Positions 1 to 11,748 of a DNA stretch of 64,000 nt are shown here, one piece after another (within the stretch, counting starts at the first letter, position 1; each line of letters begins with the position of its first letter). The stretch is from assembly GCA_011109175.1 (NCBI GenBank), contig RDEW01000027.1, positions 604,321-668,320 on the forward strand, in the 5' to 3' direction. The position numbers were made by a program, and so were the translations under genes. The notes beneath the pieces are model-generated. The model did no database searches and was not told the DNA's origin. It saw only the letters and a program-made list of their open reading frames with translations. The stretch is from Dicyema japonicum (lineage: Eukaryota > Dicyemida > Rhombozoa > Dicyemidae).

Positions 1-296
1 ATGGACTCCAGCCTCGTCTAAGATAAATGAAATCACAAACCACAAAGTCGTGGAGAGAGTCCGTCTAGGGCGTCCACTTCACGTAGTAAATGCCCCTTTC
101 CAATTCCCCGAAAGAGGGGTTGCACGACATCACGCCTTTGCGTCATATGGTAATGACTACCTATTGATTTAATCTTATCTGTGACGATTGTGGTAGAGAG
201 CCCAATTCTGCAGGCAGCGTGTGCCGCCTCACATCCAGCATGTCCCCCGCCAACCACCAAAACATCGTAGAATTTCTTCCCAAAAGAGCTCCGCAT
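1..296 (-). CDS. MTO1: MTO1/MnmG-like tRNA uridine modification enzyme, N-terminal part (cut by window edge)
   Basis: The start ATG is at 296. The first exon encodes the FAD-binding Rossmann motif VVGGGHAGCEAA, typical of the GidA/MnmG/MTO1 family, which with its GTPase partner installs the 5-carboxymethylaminomethyl/taurinomethyl group on the wobble uridine of tRNAs (mitochondrial in animals). Two tiny introns can be read: 136-160 (25 nt, gtagtc...aaag) and 18-40 (23 nt, gtttgtg...cttag). Removing them restores the family motifs SIGVMSCNP, GIGKGHL, VDALDGL and RLCDEAGVH in one frame. Without splicing the frame stops after RLCGL. Only about 80 residues of a protein normally over 600 aa are present; the rest lies left of the window. 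The gene is divergent from the ankyrin gene, whose ATG is about 210 bp away. Confidence 0.9.
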
Positions 297-506
297 GATT
301 TTTTGTTTTAAAAATTTTTTTTTTAATAAATTTTAAATTAATTTTTAAAATTAAGAATAAACTTTCTACATTCAATTAACATGAATTTTGAAATCTCTGG
401 TAATTCGCGTTTGCTACTTAAATTGTCTAAATAAATATTATACGCACATATGACTGTAATCGGCTATAATAAGAGACTTTTAGACTGATTCAGAGTGATG
501 GGAGAA
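297..506. promoter_or_regulatory. Short shared intergenic gap between divergent MTO1 and ankyrin/SOCS genes
   Basis: This A/T-rich 210-bp gap separates the two divergent start codons (296 minus, 507 plus), so both promoters must lie in it or inside the genes. Near the MTO1 side there is a poly(A/T) run (about 300-335). I see no clear TATA box or named motif. The role as a bidirectional promoter is inferred from position only. Confidence 0.4.
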
Positions 507-2307
507 ATGACATGCAAGTCTATTTTACGAAAGAAGCGTATTCCCCCGATTTTTAGCAAGTCGGTCTCCTTTGAAGATAAATACAAGCCATTTTCTTCAC
601 TAAATGACCTAGAATTCAAGTATGCCTGATCTTTACACAAAGAATGTACAAATATGCCATAGAGGATAATAGCTCAAAGTTAGAAGCTTTGATCAGTCGG
701 TATGGCCATGCAAATTATCTCTTCCCCAGCGGCTACTCCCTGCTCCACGTGTCAGCCTCCCATGGTTGGTCTAATAATAGTTAATCAATTCTTCTTGTAG
801 GCTCACTTGAAACCGTAGAAATGCTGATCAACCATAATGCGGAGGTTGACCCTTCTGGGTCCAATTTTACGCCACTTTTCTTTGCCATTTCCAACGGCTT
901 CCATTGCGTTGTGAGGACACTGATCACCAATGGAGCCAGGAATTACGACTTAAGCCATTATGGGGATCGTGCCCTCGGTCTCGCTACAAAATGTGCCAAC
1001 TATGAGATCATATCGCTGATTTTGGAGACCAACTTCGACCATGTGGGCTCATCTGGTATTTTGGGGGAATAAATTTCAGATATTCTAGGAAATACTCCCC
1101 TCCACCAGGCAGTCACCCTGGGGGACTCAAAAATTGTAGAAATTCTGCTGAAATTCGGGGCTTCCCTCAATTCCTACAATCGTGAAGGTCTGTTATTGCT
1201 AACTCCAAAGGATTGGATCCATTTGATGTCCTGGCCCGTTGTCCCTATCATATTGAATTAATCGATGTTCTAATTTCCCAAGGTTTCAATTTAAGGCACA
1301 GAAACAAGAATTCTTTGAGTCCCTTGCAGGTTCTACTTCGAAACCTGACTCCCAGATTTCCATAAGGAACCAAAACCTTCCCCTCTTGCACACTTTGATC
1401 GTCAAGGGTGCCACAGTCGAGAACTCTCTCCTTTCCTTTGCCATATCACAGAAGCACACGTCGAACGACATCATCAATTATTTGCTAGAACGCGGGACTT
1501 GTTTGGATGCTTCATTCGGTCCCCATATTGGCGGTAGAAACTTTAGTTTTGCTACTCCTCTCAGCTTCGCCTGTATTACCGGAAATATCGACCTAATGGA
1601 GCTCTTTATGAAGCACAATTTCAACATTTACAAGAATTACTGGGATTACGACAGCCTTCTCAGTTACTTTCTGGACAAATCGGATGTTTTCACGTTTCCC
1701 TTGACTTCCTACAAAATCCGTCTCTGTGGGGACAACAAGGAATGTCTGTTCAACCTGTATATAGAACTTCATCCTTATTGCCGGTATTCTGATATCCCTT
1801 AGTTTACAGAATTTTGGCTTGTCTGTTGAAGAGAGGCTTTTTGGTGACGAGAACTGACAATTATGTGACCCCCCTGATTTACTGCTGTAAGAAACCGATC
1901 GAGCATTTGAGTCAGTTGGCCGCGATTTTCATGCTAATTCAAGCTGGAAGTGATTTGTCTGCAAAGGACTCGGATGACTATTCTGCCTTGCACTATCTCT
2001 GCCACCAAACAAAGGGGAACTTGCCGCTGACTAAAGCGCTATACAGCTCCTGCTATCCGCCATCCTGTTTTTTGACGACTCTGACAAAAAGCTGGTCAAA
2101 AGGATGTTCCCTTCCCTCACCATTTTCGATAGTCCGGTAAAACTGAAGGAATTTGCGAGATTTAGTTTGATTCGGTCTTTGGGGCCGGCACCCCATATTC
2201 AAGTCGAAAACTTGCCTGTTAGCGATAAAGCTAAGAATTATCTCCTTTTCGAGGATTTGAAGGCTTTGATAGTCAAATCTTTGGTAAAATCACGCTTTTT
2301 TAATTAA
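507..2307 (+). CDS. Ankyrin repeat and SOCS-box protein (ASB family-like)
   Basis: Start chosen at ATG 507, which opens a frame reading through 23-nt intron 620-642 into ankyrin repeats. Introns seen: 620-642 (23), 765-800 (36), 1056-1079 (24), 1188-1210 (23), 1330-1355 (26) and 1784-1809 (26). Spliced exons give ankyrin signatures such as YSLLHVSASHGSLETVEML, GNTPLHQAVTLGDSKIVEIL and YSALHYLCHQ. The C-terminus (about 2104-2307) reads LKEFARFSLIRSLG, then VENLPVSDKAKNYLLFED, the layout of a SOCS box, which in ASB proteins binds elongin B/C and cullin 5 to make a ubiquitin ligase, with the ankyrin repeats choosing the substrate. A frame change around 2010-2045 has no canonical GT...AG intron to explain it, so either a non-canonical intron or a 1-nt error exists there. 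Which ASB member it matches is not clear. Confidence 0.8.
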
Positions 2308-5220
2308 AATAAATTTTACGTTTTAATGAGCAGGACATGCAGCTAGCTGATGATTCTATACTAAGTAGTAAAGGAATGGGGGCAATTATTTGTAGTTGAT
2401 TCAGTTTATTCTTTTCAAAGTTAATCTGCGGCTTTGGGACCTGAGAGGGAGAAATGACAGGGGCTGACGGACAGTGTGCATGGTCCCAGCATTATGGAGT
2501 TCGTTGAAACTACGGACTAAGTATTGATATCCATAAGTCAAATAAGTTTTGTAAACTTTAATGTTCAAGTTATGCAAGGAAAATCATAATCGAGTGAGCA
2601 TTAGTGACCTCATTTATCCTAGAGTCGGTATATGAAATGAGAAAATCAGATATTTTACAGTAGCACCTGTGAAATAGTAATAAAAATGATAGACCTGTCA
2701 GTTTGAAATGTTTATTAGATTCAATAAAAAACTTTTTTAGAAAATTCGTGAGTTTATAGAAAATTTAGCAGGATTTTTTCTAATAACAGACTTAACCTTT
2801 TCAATGACCTTCCTGATTGAACAAGGCATAACAGTTGACACATTAGTATTTTATTCATAAACTCGAAAAAATTAAAAAAAATAAAAATCAATAAAAATTT
2901 TGACTCTATTGACCTAAAAATTAAATTTTTATAAGTTTTAAACAATTTTAAAGAACATGAATTTTTGACTTTATTAACAAAAATTGCCCTAGGTTGTATC
3001 ATGGTGAGTGATGATACTCAGAGGATTACTCAGTTTAGGAGTTCCCAATGAAGAACAGAGTGGAGAACTTTTAGTCGATTACGTCCACCTCTCGTTGAAA
3101 TAAGTAATTTAATAGTGCATTTGTAATTCATCGTCTTCAACAGTGGAGACCTCATCAAGTGATTAAATATACTTGTGTTTGTTCTTATATTTTATACTAA
3201 ACGTCGTGGAATCCTCAGAAGTCACCTATTACCACAAGAACTATTCAACTCGAATTGCCGACTCTCTAGAATGACGGTGGTTTCATCAGCAGCTAGGAGA
3301 GGTCTACCAACATAATCGTTAACCAATTAAAAATACCAATAATATTCCAATCAAATATTCTGAAAATAAACCAGAAAATATTACAAAGTATCGACCCCGA
3401 AGTGCCGGTAGAAATCTGTCCGAAAATAAAAGCTGTCCATTCCGATTGAAAGTTCGATGCAATGATGCCTCCTGGTTGACGAGTGACCCCGTCATCATTG
3501 ATTACCTACTGTGGAACTGAATTGTCTACTCAAAGTTGAACGCAACCAAAATGAAAAAGACGTCACTTTTGTCCTCTTCCTACGATTAATTATCTTTCCT
3601 TTGTAAATAAAGAGCGTGTCCTGTCTAAGTGGAGGTTCAGTATCGGAGATTACGCCTTTACAAAAAGATCAGTAATAAATTATAATCTAAAAAAACAACT
3701 ATAGAATGCTTTAGTTGGCTTGCGCTCTAACGACCGTAGCTGAGCTGCTCAGTTATGCTGCATAAACTTAGTGGCCGTAAACGTACCTCTTGATTTCCTA
3801 CTTACTGCTAATCAGTCTCCCATAACAGAAATGTTCATTCTGGCTTCATGACTGAAATAGAAAACCTGATACTCTTTTATCTGATAGAGGTAGAAACATC
3901 AGTCTTTAATGTACAAAACGAGGTTCTCACATTCATTATTTCTCATTAAAGAAGAATGATGATGATAACGTAAGGACTCTGGAGGAGAATCGTAAATTCC
4001 TTTCAACTCCTGTAAGGAGTACTGGAGTATGTGCAACTAGAGAAACTTTAAAAAAAAGTCATCTTCATTCACTTGTCCCATGCAAGCTTTAATTTATCTG
4101 TGTATGAGTTAAGTATCTGATTGCACGAAAAGACGGCCTTTCAAATGTGATTCATATTTCTCGTGATTAAAATTATAAAGACGGTAATAGAAAGCTGTAG
4201 TGTGAACATCCTTGCAAAAAGTAATACAGGAGGTTGATAAAATGGTCTTTAATTTCCCTCAAAGACTAACACAAATTTGCCTCTTCTTTATATTATTACC
4301 TATACTGCAGTATCTTTCCACAATCCAAAAGTATAATATTAAAAAAATCACAATAACGAGTATATAATTCATTAATTATATATTTGTCAAAATTTTTTTT
4401 TAAAATGGTCAACCACCAACAATAAAATTTATTACACGCGGTTTTTATGGTCGTTTCTTGTGGATTTTTGTATGTAGTTTTCATCAGCATTACATCATTA
4501 TTGAAATTACAAGATGCATCATACTTTATTAAATTAATCTTTGATTTATCAATTCGTTATGTTGCTTTTAATTATAAAGAAATTGTGTTAATGTCGACTT
4601 TATATTTTATACTATTTTTATTGGAAGTCTAATATTGACATAAATTATGCAGGTACCGACTCTATTAAGTGACCCCAGTGTCTCCATCTGTTCTTGCTTT
4701 GCCTGGAATCATTCATGAGTGTCCTAAAGTGAGAAGGTATCCATTCAAATTTGCCAGCATACTTCTGATAGGCAAGAATCTCCTCTTATTGTATTCCTCA
4801 AAGATGAGGAAGATGTGATTCTGTCAAGTTTAGATAGGATTAGCAGGGTTCTGTATGACTCGTAGATGTTTTGAGTGGATTGTTGGACGTATCGTCGACT
4901 TTATTGCTAATTAATGTTATCTATTATGGATTACACGATCATATCAGCAACCTCTTAATTCGTGTGAAATTGCAACTTATAAACTATTAATATAAAAAAC
5001 AAAGAATTAGAGTTATTGGACTGCAACCCTGTTTTTTCGAACTATAAAGAGGAGGTGTCATAGCTTCCTGATGTTTATTCTAATTAGTCTCATCTGTTTA
5101 TCCGTTTATTCGAAATATTATCGTCAGTTTATGTGTTTATTTGAAATATCAGGTTTGTCTAATTTACGCAAACTTTAAACATTTTCTCGATCTGCGCAAA
5201 TCTTCCTTAACATTCAAAAA
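2308..5220. other. Gene-poor AT-rich stretch
   Basis: Apart from the dispersed repeat at about 2541-2960 I see no supported gene here. Open frames are short, AT-rich and lack family motifs or a chain of small introns. The pieces at 4296-4632 are low-complexity A/T. Confidence 0.5.
2541..2960 (-). repeat. Dispersed repeat, copy 1 (inverted relative to 52770-53110)
   Basis: Read on the minus strand, this stretch matches 52770-53110 plus over most of its length: both contain aggaaggtcattgaaaagg, then a variant of taag.ctgtt.ttagaaaa, then tctatcattt with a tattac tract, and end with gaacattaaagtttacaaaa. The two copies have drifted with small indels. Neither has clear terminal repeats or a long open frame, so the class is unknown; a decayed transposon is the likely origin. 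Confidence 0.65.
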
Positions 5221-5227
5221 TATTCAT

Positions 5228-5734
5228 TTAACCATACAAAACATGGGAAACTTTTTCCAAGCTCTTTAGTAAAAGCATTATGGTCGCTAATATTGGAGAA
5301 CTAAATTGTGCAAAGCGGGATTTTCTCTGACTAATTCGAGCTTTACGCGAAATTTCCAAATTGGCCAGAATGTTAAAACAATGAATCTTTCCAAACGCGG
5401 GATTAGTGATCTCAAGAGACGCCATTAGTGAGTCAGTCATATCCACTTCTGGGAAGTTGCCTCCAGAGAAGACTTTTCATCACTTCGATTGGGAGTATCT
5501 TTAGTGTTCTCAACAGCTCTTTTCCAAGGACTTTCCAACACTTTTCTTCTCAATTCATGTGAGACTCGTATTCCACTAAAAATTCATCATTCTCTTATTA
5601 TGTCAGCTGATTCTCCACCAGCAACTTTTCTTCTGAAATCAAAAAATAACTTTAAATTTTTTATTTCTGATGTTTTATTCTACCTTCATATTTCAAAAAA
5701 TTATAAAGTTAAAAAGTTTTTTTTAATAAAATAA
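5228..5734 (-). other. Unassigned stretch downstream of the 5.7-8.4 kb retroelement
   Basis: A 72-codon minus-strand frame (5228-5446) and continuing pieces up to about 5680 look mildly protein-like (polar, lysine/serine-rich) but match no family I know. It may be a host exon or the decayed 3' end of the neighbouring element. Confidence 0.2.
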
Positions 5735-8382
5735 TTTTTACAAAGAACAAATGTTAGTGAGGAAGCCGGCTGCGTGGATTGCCCTAGGGTGCGCTTTAAA
5801 ACCGCTGTAGACCTGGAGCATTCCCGTAGCTTTCTCTCTTCGTATTTTGATGTCCTCTTTAAACGATTCTTTTTTGTTAATGCATACTCCAAGTATATCA
5901 GGTTTTTCGGAAATTCAACATATTGATTCCTCCTATTTCTCGCTATCCAAGTTACAGAACTTTATTCTCTTGATAATGTCAATCCATTATTCCGACACCA
6001 ATCTTCGATTTTCAACATATGAGCTACTGTTCTTTTCCATGATATTGATTTATTCATACTAGTGTCCAAAATTAGAATGTCGTCTGCATAAATTATGATT
6101 TTGGTATTGATGTGTTCCGGTTTTGGCACCTCGCTCATTATACAGTTGAAGAGGAGGGGACTCAAAATTGAACCTTATGGAACACCTCTACTTAGTTTTA
6201 TCTTTTTAGAGAGCATATTTCCCACACGAATATTATACTCTCTTCCCATAAGGAAGTCTCTAATCTACATGAGCGCCGACTTTCCAATGTTCGCCATTGA
6301 CAATGTCTCGAAAAGTCCTTCATGCCAGACACTGTCAAAAGCCTTGGATATGTCCAAACACGTAACAGTAAGGTATTCTTTCTTACTTATAGATTCTTGA
6401 ATTGACTTCCTAAGCTCCCGGATGCAGTCTGCAGTTCCTCTATTTTTACGGAACCCCCACTGATTGTTTGCAAGAAAATTGTTTTCCTCAACCACTTTTG
6501 ATAATCTATTGAAGACAATTTTTTCCATAATTTTTGAAGTTGAATTGACATTATTAAGGTTGTTCTTTCAGCAGATATAGGCTCCTCCTTATTTCCAAAG
6601 TTTGTGGAAGATGGTCGCTTCCAATATCTTGCTCCACATATGGGTGCTCAAAAATTTTGCTCAGATTCTGAGGCATCACAAAAACTCCGAGCTTGTCCCC
6701 ACTACTTGGTGCAAGGTGATTAATTTCGACTGAGGTTAAAATTCTTTAACTCTCCAGACTTCATCCATTTTACAAGGCATTTTCCATCTTGATTGGTTGC
6801 TACACAACCATAGTCAGTATGTTTAGCGTTCATGTCTCCAACAAGGATTGGATATTTATTGTTTTCCATAAATTTGTCAACAATCCATGGATACTCTCGT
6901 AGTTTTTTAGAATAGATTCCTCGATAGTTATCCATCCATGGTTGTTTGTAGTGAGTGCTTGCCTAGTTCACAAAGATTTTCTTCATTGATCGTGGGTAGT
7001 CTTGTATTTAAATAAGTTTTGTAGTAAATTGAAGTTCCAGCACAAGAACCAGTCTTCCAAAAAATCGTATCCATCAATTTTAAATGGTCTTTTCTTCAAT
7101 ATAGTTTCGTTTATAATTAGAACATCCATCTGGATCGTGCTGGCTAGAGCAACCAGCACTGAGGCCCTTTCCTAAGAGAACGGGCATTAATCAGGGTTAT
7201 CCTGACTACTTCTGGTTTTTTTGGTGGCTGCCCTTTCTTCTTAAGAGCGCAACCAAATCTAGTAAAAATTTAGAATCCTTTTTTATTATTCTCATATCTT
7301 TAATGCTTCTTTTCAACATGTCAAAAATCGAGTTGGAAGCTACTACTTCTTCATTTTCAGACAAGATGTTTGAGTGAGTCTCGACAGTCTGTGTAGCAAC
7401 TCCAAAAGTCACTTTTCTAACAGGTGCTTCCGCCTGGTCACTCTCATCAAGACTGCTTGTCTGTGTTGAAGCTTCTACTGTTTCTTTTTTAGGTTTCTTA
7501 TTATATGTGGTATTCCAGCCAGTCTGCTCATACATTCTAAACTCTGACTTAAATTTCTTATTCGTTCCAATTTTGGAAACTTCACTTACTCCATTATGGG
7601 CATTTTCTCGTTTTAAAGATAATTTTCCATTCGATTCTTTCCTTTTTTGGTCAATTTTGTTTTTCTTCGCTATGTTAGCTTCAACAGCCTTGGGGCATCC
7701 TCCATAATTGGCAAAGTGGCTGGATGAACCACAATTCACACACGACTTATTATTGTTTGTAACCGGACACTGCGATCTTCTATGTGGCCCAGAACAAACA
7801 AGGCATCTTTCAACATTTTTGCAAAAACGAGCAATTTGGCCAAACTGTTGACAACGAAAACATTGGATCTCTGGTTTATTGAACCATTCAGCTTTTATCT
7901 TCAGATATCCAATTATCAGTCCAAATCTTACAAGAGATTCAGCCTCATTTCTGTCCGATATTGTAAGTTTGGCAACAGATAGTCTGATGCCCTGCTTTTC
8001 AAATCTTTCAACCGTAAATTTTTCTCCCAATATCGTTCCAAGGTATTCTTCCAACTCACTGGTTTCAATCCACGTCGGAAGACCTTTGAGTATACCTACT
8101 GAGGGTCTCGTCGTAGCTTTTTGTAATGAATGTCTATTAACTCAAAAAGGTTTTCTTTCTTTTAGTTGATTCTGGAAACCTTCCAAATCACTTGTAGTTT
8201 TAAAGTTCAGGAGAAATTCTCCTGTGCGATATTCGAGCCACCTTGAGAGAATCAATACTACATTGAGTAAAGAATATTCGGAGTGCACCCATTGCGGAGT
8301 TTTTTACTTCTAGGATAGCAGTAACACTGACTTCCTTCTCAAAGTTTGTAAACATATCTGAAAATATTCTCGTATTACTCAT
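5735..8382 (-). mobile_element. Degraded non-LTR retrotransposon with gag (CCHC) ORF1 and endonuclease/RT ORF2
   Basis: In sense order (8382 to 5735): a gag-like ORF1 with its longest open piece at 7206-8054, holding three zinc knuckles: CFRCQQFGQIARFC (His replaced by Ile), CLVCSGPHRRSQC and CVNCGSSSHFANYGGC. Then an AP-endonuclease-like region at about 6720-7200 (LVGDMNAKHTDYGC). Then a reverse transcriptase: NQWGFRKNRGTADCIREL and LDISKAFDSVWHEGLFETL at 6265-6528, and YADDILILD at 5962-6165. A thumb-like tail lies at about 5740-5890. Gag plus APE-type endonuclease plus RT is the jockey/I/CR1 plan. The coding is broken by several stops and frameshifts, so the copy is dead. A second partial copy lies at 61545-62330. 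Confidence 0.85.
7206..8054 (-). pseudogene. Retrotransposon ORF1 (gag-like, zinc-knuckle protein)
   Basis: 282-codon open frame, the longest intact piece of the retroelement. The N-terminal half resembles the RNA-binding region of jockey/I-type ORF1; the middle has three Cys-rich knuckles (about residues 59-120); the C-terminal third is Lys/Ser/Thr-rich and low in complexity. ORF1 proteins bind the element's RNA in ribonucleoprotein particles. Upstream coding (8054-8382) is present but out of frame, so the ORF is 5'-broken. Confidence 0.8.
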
Positions 8383-8574
8383 AGACCAAACTCAATATAG
8401 TGCAACAACAAACAACAACGATTTATTGACAAGAGTTAAGGAGATTTCTGGAGGGTATTACATCTGAGTCCTACCATAAGGCTTGGACTCCACACCTGGA
8501 CCCTTCCTCCTATTTTATTATTAATCTTTTTCGGAACGTTTCTCCCAGCTTTTTAATCATTATTCTTCCAGCTT

Positions 8575-9000
8575 CATGTATGTGTCCTGGACCTTTGATC
8601 TCCTCCTGAAACCATTGATCCGATCTTCCACAATCTTGCTAATCGGTTCCATGACTTTGTTTTCGTCGTTTAGACAGTCTTTCAGTTTCTTTTTTAAAGA
8701 GAGCTTAATTACAGCTCTTCTAGTCTTCTCTAGGAGGGATAGGATCTTGTCCCTCTTCAGAGAGAAGAACCACCCCTCGCACCCATAAAGTAGGCTAGGG
8801 AGAATGACTCCCTTGAAGATAAACAGGTAAGTGTCACGACTAACGTGTAACTTCCGTGTACATAGGAGCGACTGAAAGGCTCTCTTTCTCCTCCCCTATA
8901 TGTCGTCCATGTAATCTCCTGCGTGTCCATAGTCGACCCCCAGGCAGCGCAGACTGTGTGAATTGTTTCGAATTTTTCAACCTTAGACATCTCCCACGTT
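8575..9000 (-). mobile_element. Non-LTR retrotransposon fragment, RT C-terminal region
   Basis: Read on the minus strand with frame corrections, the sequence gives LLYGCEGWFFSLKRDKILS followed by basic residues, matching the thumb/post-RT region of CR1/RTE-like RTs (the LLYG.E.W...K....L signature). Upstream minus sequence to about 9000 continues this loosely. No catalytic YADD is present, so this is a 3' remnant. Its frame is interrupted. Confidence 0.6.
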
Positions 9001-9668
9001 AACGTCCTTTCAAGAAAAGATCAACACATTTGGTGATCATGAAAATTTTCAGTAGCCTTCTCATTGTCTCTCAAAGTTTTTTTTCGTGAGTCAAGCACTT
9101 TCTGACAAATGCTGACGTTGCATAGCTACGAGTCCGTTTTCATTACAAGGTCTCAGGGTGCTGTTGGATCAGTCACATAACCGTTTTGATAAAAGTGGAT
9201 TGAAAACCTTTAATATTCCATAATTTTATTTTCACCAATTTTACTTTAATTGGATAATCCATGATGGCAAAGCTTCAGAAGGAAGAGAAGCGTCGAATAC
9301 ACGAAGACTCAGGTTCGGAATAACCTCGACAGGCATTCCCCTTCATTCACTCCCCAGTCGCTTCTAATGAAGTAAACCGATGCCTAAAAAATAAGCAACA
9401 ATCAATAACAGACAATACCAGGAAATCAAACATACTTATCAGTGAGTCAAAGGTGAACCAAGAAAAGAGGTGACTAACCACGTGTTCATCTAGAAAGCAT
9501 GAGGTCCAAAACGACAAAACTAATCGTCCTATTCCAGTAAAGCCGTATAGCGATCGCCGTGAAGGACTGCTAGTAAACACGAACTGTCCGTGGAATATCC
9601 ACTGTCTACTAAAAATGTGTGCACGTAGACAAATAAAAAAATTAAATAAACATCATTAAAATCAAATT
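9001..9668. other. Unassigned stretch before GPALPP1 3' end
   Basis: Short frames only. No domain, RNA gene or repeat recognised. It presumably includes the 3' UTR of GPALPP1. Confidence 0.4.
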
Positions 9669-10491
9669 CTATCTAAGAAAAGCTCCAGTTGTTTTACCAT
9701 GGGAGAACTTACTACCAAACGAATTATTGGAGGAAACTAAAGCTCATTAACAAAAAAACCAAAGGGAGACCGCTGTCCCGTGAACTTTTGCAAATCCTTA
9801 GAAGGATCGAACATCTCCCGTTCCTCCTCTTCCTTTGGTTTTGCCATTTTCTTCCGTTTTTGGTGCAATTCAAACAGAGACTTCTCCGAGTTGTGCTTCT
9901 ACAAAATGACCCCACCGAGAACATTATATTCCCCCATCATTTTCCACATCTTCTCGTCATACTCTTCGGCCTCCTGCTGCATCGCCTTCCTCTCTATCTC
10001 GCTCATCCTCTAAGAACTATCGAACCGTCGAAATACAGGCTTCTTTGGTTCTGAGAACATTCGTCCAGAAATGCTAGTCCACAGAGAACGACTGTTTTCC
10101 TCGTCGGGAGAGAGTTTCTTTTTTCGGACACGGAAAATCCGCAGCTTGACTTCAAACAGTCAGGAAGATCTGTCATCCACTCTTCTCTACACTGCCGTGT
10201 ATTCTCGGGCTTTTTTATAATGTCATGTGTACTTTATGATTCAAATCGGGGGGATCACTACCATCGATTGATTCTGTAAGATCATTGGCACAATTGGACT
10301 GGGATGGCACCTCTTCTCCTGGAGGAAAAGGACCTATTATGGGACCTTCAGTATGTGATATTTCAGTATGGGTGATGGGAGGTAATGAGGGACCGTAAAA
10401 ATCGTCATCGTCAGAGCTTTCGACTAGATTAATAGACTGATCAAAATATACTAAGGTTTGATGGTAATTCAGGACCATATTTGTTATCCAT
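9669..10491 (-). CDS. GPALPP1: GPALPP motifs-containing protein (DUF3752)
   Basis: ATG at 10491, stop TAG at 9669-9671. Introns seen: 10424-10451 (28 nt), 10210-10232 (23), then 27-, 24- and 23-nt introns nearer the 3' end. The spliced protein starts MDNKYGPELPSN and has further motifs YGPSLPP and GPIIGPFPPG, the repeated GPALPP-type motif that names the family. The middle reads REEWMTDLPD, and the C-terminal DUF3752 part has KSLFELHQKRKK and FDPSKDLQKF, ending SKFSHGKTTGAFLR; all line up in order with the animal family. One junction near 10100-10130 needs either a 14-nt or a 32-nt intron and is unresolved. The molecular role of the family is not established. Confidence 0.88.
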
Positions 10492-10574
10492 AACAAAAGT
10501 CACAACAAGAAACCAATTTATACTAAATTTAAAAAAATTAATTTTTTAATTAAATTCTTAAAATTAATAAAAAT

Positions 10575-11340
10575 TTTATTTAGGAAAGAAAAGATAGCAA
10601 ATGGTCATATAGCGGTTTCCTTGACTGCGTGGCTATTCTCTTTTAGGATGGGAAGTGAGATTTGCTCAAATAACCAGCAACGCCTACGAGGGTCTTCTGA
10701 TCGTGAGAAATACGATTCCCTAGACGACTCAAGAATTCCAAGAATTCTAAAAATATATTTAATAAATTCCACTCAACTTCTTGTTTCTCTATTGTGTGGG
10801 TTAATGAATCAAAAAATATCAAAGCCATTAGGGATCTCAGCTCGGTATCCTTACTTTTTTCTCGACGTTACTAGGAATTCCAGATTTATCATTAGTACCA
10901 AACATAGAATCATAAGCTATAAATGTACACGTGCCGTTTGGATGGTACTGTTCGCTAACCGTTTTCCATTCTCTTTACTTGAAGTTTAACAGATCCTATC
11001 ACCGAGGCCTTCTTTAATATTATTAACCCCAAATACGGAGATAAAGAAGTTACTAGTTAACAAATAGTGTATCCAGTTTCATGTCACAAAAGCAGAGTCC
11101 GTCCAACGTCACAAAGTCTATCAAGATAAAAGTCCATTCCTTGCAGTTGTGGAAATCAAATGATTATTTTTTGTACCTCCAGCAACTGGCGAAATCTGGG
11201 GGAGAACGAATATCATTTTCGGGACACTTGAGACAGATGGATCATACAATGTCACTCTACTATAAAGTGAAGAGGGGGAACAGAAGAAACAAACAAAAAT
11301 CTTCAATCAAGTCGCCATATGGCACCACGTGGTCGAGCTT
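10575..11340 (+). CDS. Possible multi-exon gene, unrecognised
   Basis: Protein-like exon pieces separated by candidate short introns: WEVRFAQITSNAYEG near 10645-10690, PITEAFFNIINPKYGDKE near 10994-11048, FHVTKAESVQRHKVYQDKS near 11077-11133, and ATGEIWGRTNIIF near 11181-11220. A 28-nt GT...AG interval (about 11049-11076) joins two of them in phase. Other joins need in-frame stops to be skipped, so the model is incomplete or the gene is decaying. I do not recognise the protein. It would be divergent from GPALPP1. Confidence 0.35.
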
Positions 11341-11399
11341 TAATTCAAGGCATTCGTTGTCTCTTACTGCACTTTCTACGTCCACAGATCTCCATTAAG

Positions 11400-11748
11400 A
11401 ACTTAATGAAACATCGTTCATGAGAGCACCATAATTCTGATATTTCCAATAAAACAAACGAAACTGAGAGAAATGACTAAAACTCTAATTTTTACCGCCA
11501 ATATGCGACCAAATGAAGCACAAGAAGTCCCAAATTTAATTTACTACGAAACTAAGGAAAACTAAGTAAAACTGCATATCCCGCGATCCTTTCTCATAAT
11601 TTAATGTTTTATCTATTTTTACACAAACTTTAATATTATCTGTCCTATCCTGCCATCACAAAATGAGCCATTTAATAATATTTATTTACCCAAAACAAAA
11701 CATCAGTCTTTAGTCTTCTTTTCTGTAATACTACATTTACACTCAATA
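11400..11748. other. AT-rich intergenic stretch
   Basis: No frame, repeat or RNA gene recognised. It probably holds the 3' UTR of the minus-strand gene ending at 11749. Confidence 0.4.

Noticed and set aside
4296-4632. Small membrane-protein-like frames
   Set aside because: Composition is explained by A/T richness; no intron chain or family motif.
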